DNA from: Bidens hawaiensis
Lineage: Eukaryota > Streptophyta > Magnoliopsida > Asterales > Asteraceae
DNA: 64,000 nucleotides
Direction of reading: 5' to 3'
Assembly: GCA_021521415.1 (NCBI GenBank)
Contig: JAIQDT010005472.1
Coordinates: 124,001-188,000 of the forward strand
The translations under genes and the position numbers were made by a program. Below the pieces are notes generated by a model that was not told where the DNA came from, searched no databases, and saw only the letters and a program-made list of their open reading frames with translations. How positions within the stretch are numbered: the first letter of the stretch is position 1; each line of letters opens with the position of its first letter. This document shows, piece after piece, positions 62,846-64,000 of this stretch.

Positions 62846-64000
62846 ACGGCATAAGGTTTAGCCTTCGTGACGTTGTGATTCCAAAGACCTTAAGAATTTT
62901 ACCGTTGACGAGCGGGATGCGAATGAATTTATCAAAACAAACGACTTCGGCACGGTGCAAAGATAACCAATCCATGCCTACTATGACATTGAAGCTACCC
63001 ATTTGCATCGGGATGAGATCGATGTTGAATTTATGCTTAGAAAGAATAAGAGAACAATCGTGGACGACGGAATTGATGGTAATAGAATTTCTATTGGCGA
63101 CTTCAACAGAGAACGGTCGGGAAAGCTTAGTTCGAGGCATCGCAAGTTTCGACTCAAATTTCAAAGAAATAAAACTTCTATCGGCACCGGTATCAAATAA
63201 AATAGAAGCCAAATGATAGTTCACCAAAAACATACCGTTCACAACATCGTTTGCCACTTGAGCTTGATTTGCATTCATCATAAAAGCTCGCCCATGATTA
63301 CCATGGTTGACTTGAGGTGCTTGTTGTGGAGGTGGAGGTGGTGCTTGGATTGCTTGGATGGGTTGGATGAGTGGTGCATTGAGTTGGGGAATTTGGGGTT
63401 GATAGGTTTGGACTTGTAAGCTTGGGTTTGGTAGTAAGGAACGGTCATGGTTTGGTTAGCAAAGGTGAGGCGAGGGCAATTGTTGCGGAAATGGTTTGGA
63501 TCTCCACAATTGTAACAAGCTCGGGGTGGTTGGGGTTGGTTTGGTGGGTAGGGTGCATATCGGTTTTGGGAATTTTGTGGAAAAGTTCTTGGTTGGTTTG
63601 GTTGGGTTCGTTGGGCGGATCGGCAAGTGGTGTTGAGATGGCCATGTCGGTTAGAAATGGTACATTAGCGACAAGGCGAGTTTGTTGGGTGGTGAAATTG
63701 GCAAGCATTACATAGCGGGTAAGGACCGGTATAGGGTCTTCGGTTTTGGGAAGCTTGGGTTTGTTGTTGAGGTTGGGTAACGGCAAAGTTTCGGTAGTTG
63801 TTTTTGGGTTTCTTCTTGTTGTTTTTGTTGTTGTTATTGTTGTGTCGGGAGGAGTTTGAGTAGTTTATGGCTTGTGGTGCGGGTTCAACCTTGGCTTGCG
63901 GTGCGGGCTCGGGCTTGTTTTTCTCACTTGTTTTCTTGAGGGTTAGGGTACCCGCCTTCACGTGATTTTCCGATAGCCAACCGGCTAACGTGATGGCTTC
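62846..64000 (-). pseudogene. Gypsy protease and gag (5' part), continues beyond window
   Basis: Minus strand, upstream portion of the Gypsy element. Protease at 63281-62846 with ASILFDTGADRSFIS and later SFNVIVGMDWLSLH. Further right lies the nucleocapsid zinc-knuckle CYNCGDPNHFRNNC (about 63490-63530) and before it a Cys/His cluster YPLCNACQFHHPTNSPCR ending at a TAA (about 63665). Gag N-terminal capsid is outside the window. The Asn-rich run and Lys/Pro/Ala linker sit between. At least one stop and frame changes make it non-functional. Confidence 0.8.

Larger units (their letters stand above)
43956..64000 (-). mobile_element. Ty3/Gypsy (Tekay-like chromovirus) retrotransposon, interrupted, extends beyond window
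   Basis: Minus-strand element: 3' LTR at 43956-46352, then pol (46360-49289), an inserted Copia element (49290-62840), then protease and gag (62846 to the window end). The domain order protease, reverse transcriptase, RNase H, integrase, with a worn chromodomain at the integrase end, is that of a chromovirus. Its 5' LTR lies outside the window. The left target sequence is TCCAC (43951-43955). Confidence 0.88.

Overview
The window is nuclear DNA of a flowering plant. It holds spliced genes with GT/AG introns, a plant-type aspartic proteinase with a saposin-like insert, MEKK-type kinase copies, a BAP31-like ER protein and glycine-rich secreted proteins, embedded in dense plant transposons (Copia, Gypsy, hAT, PIF/Harbinger, Mutator-like, Helitron, LINE and SINE pieces). 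The retrotransposon types and the extra open reading frame behind Copia pol remind me of Asteraceae genomes, but that is inference; the sequence alone supports a eudicot.

Layout. 1-6.3 kb: an apparently intact 13-exon aspartic proteinase gene (+) with several small hAT-type elements in its introns. 6.5-8 kb: repeat and a decayed LINE. 8.0-9.6 kb and 25.4-28.1 kb: two arms of an inverted segmental duplication, each with a MAPKKK17/18-like kinase copy; both copies are broken by different mutations. 10-20 kb: mostly repeats, including a Harbinger-type element (12.84-14.68 kb) carrying a broken Myb-like/NAM-associated gene. 20.2-23.5 kb: a complete hAT element with an unbroken transposase frame, inverted ends and an 8-base target duplication. 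28-31 kb: little of note. 31.2-34.6 kb: a two-exon BAP31-like gene (-) whose intron carries partial copies of its own first exon. 36-44 kb: three related glycine-rich protein genes or remnants (-), with a tandem 200-base array split by Mutator-like and Harbinger elements and a probable solo LTR. 43.96 kb to the window end: a Gypsy (Tekay-like chromovirus) element (-), itself interrupted at 49.29-62.84 kb by a 13.55-kb Copia (Sirevirus-like) element (+).

How it fits together. The probably functional host genes are the aspartic proteinase, the BAP31-like gene and two glycine-rich protein genes. The rest is nested mobile DNA. Order of events can be read from target duplications: the Gypsy element entered a glycine-rich gene, then the Copia element entered the Gypsy pol region (duplication AGCAC). 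The Copia insertion is not a simple element: its outer left LTR belongs to another subfamily than its right LTR, and a copy of its own 3' end plus LTR lies near its left end. Its non-coding parts are studded with about forty copies of GGCGAAGTT and its complement AACTTCGCC, the most striking unexplained signal in the window.
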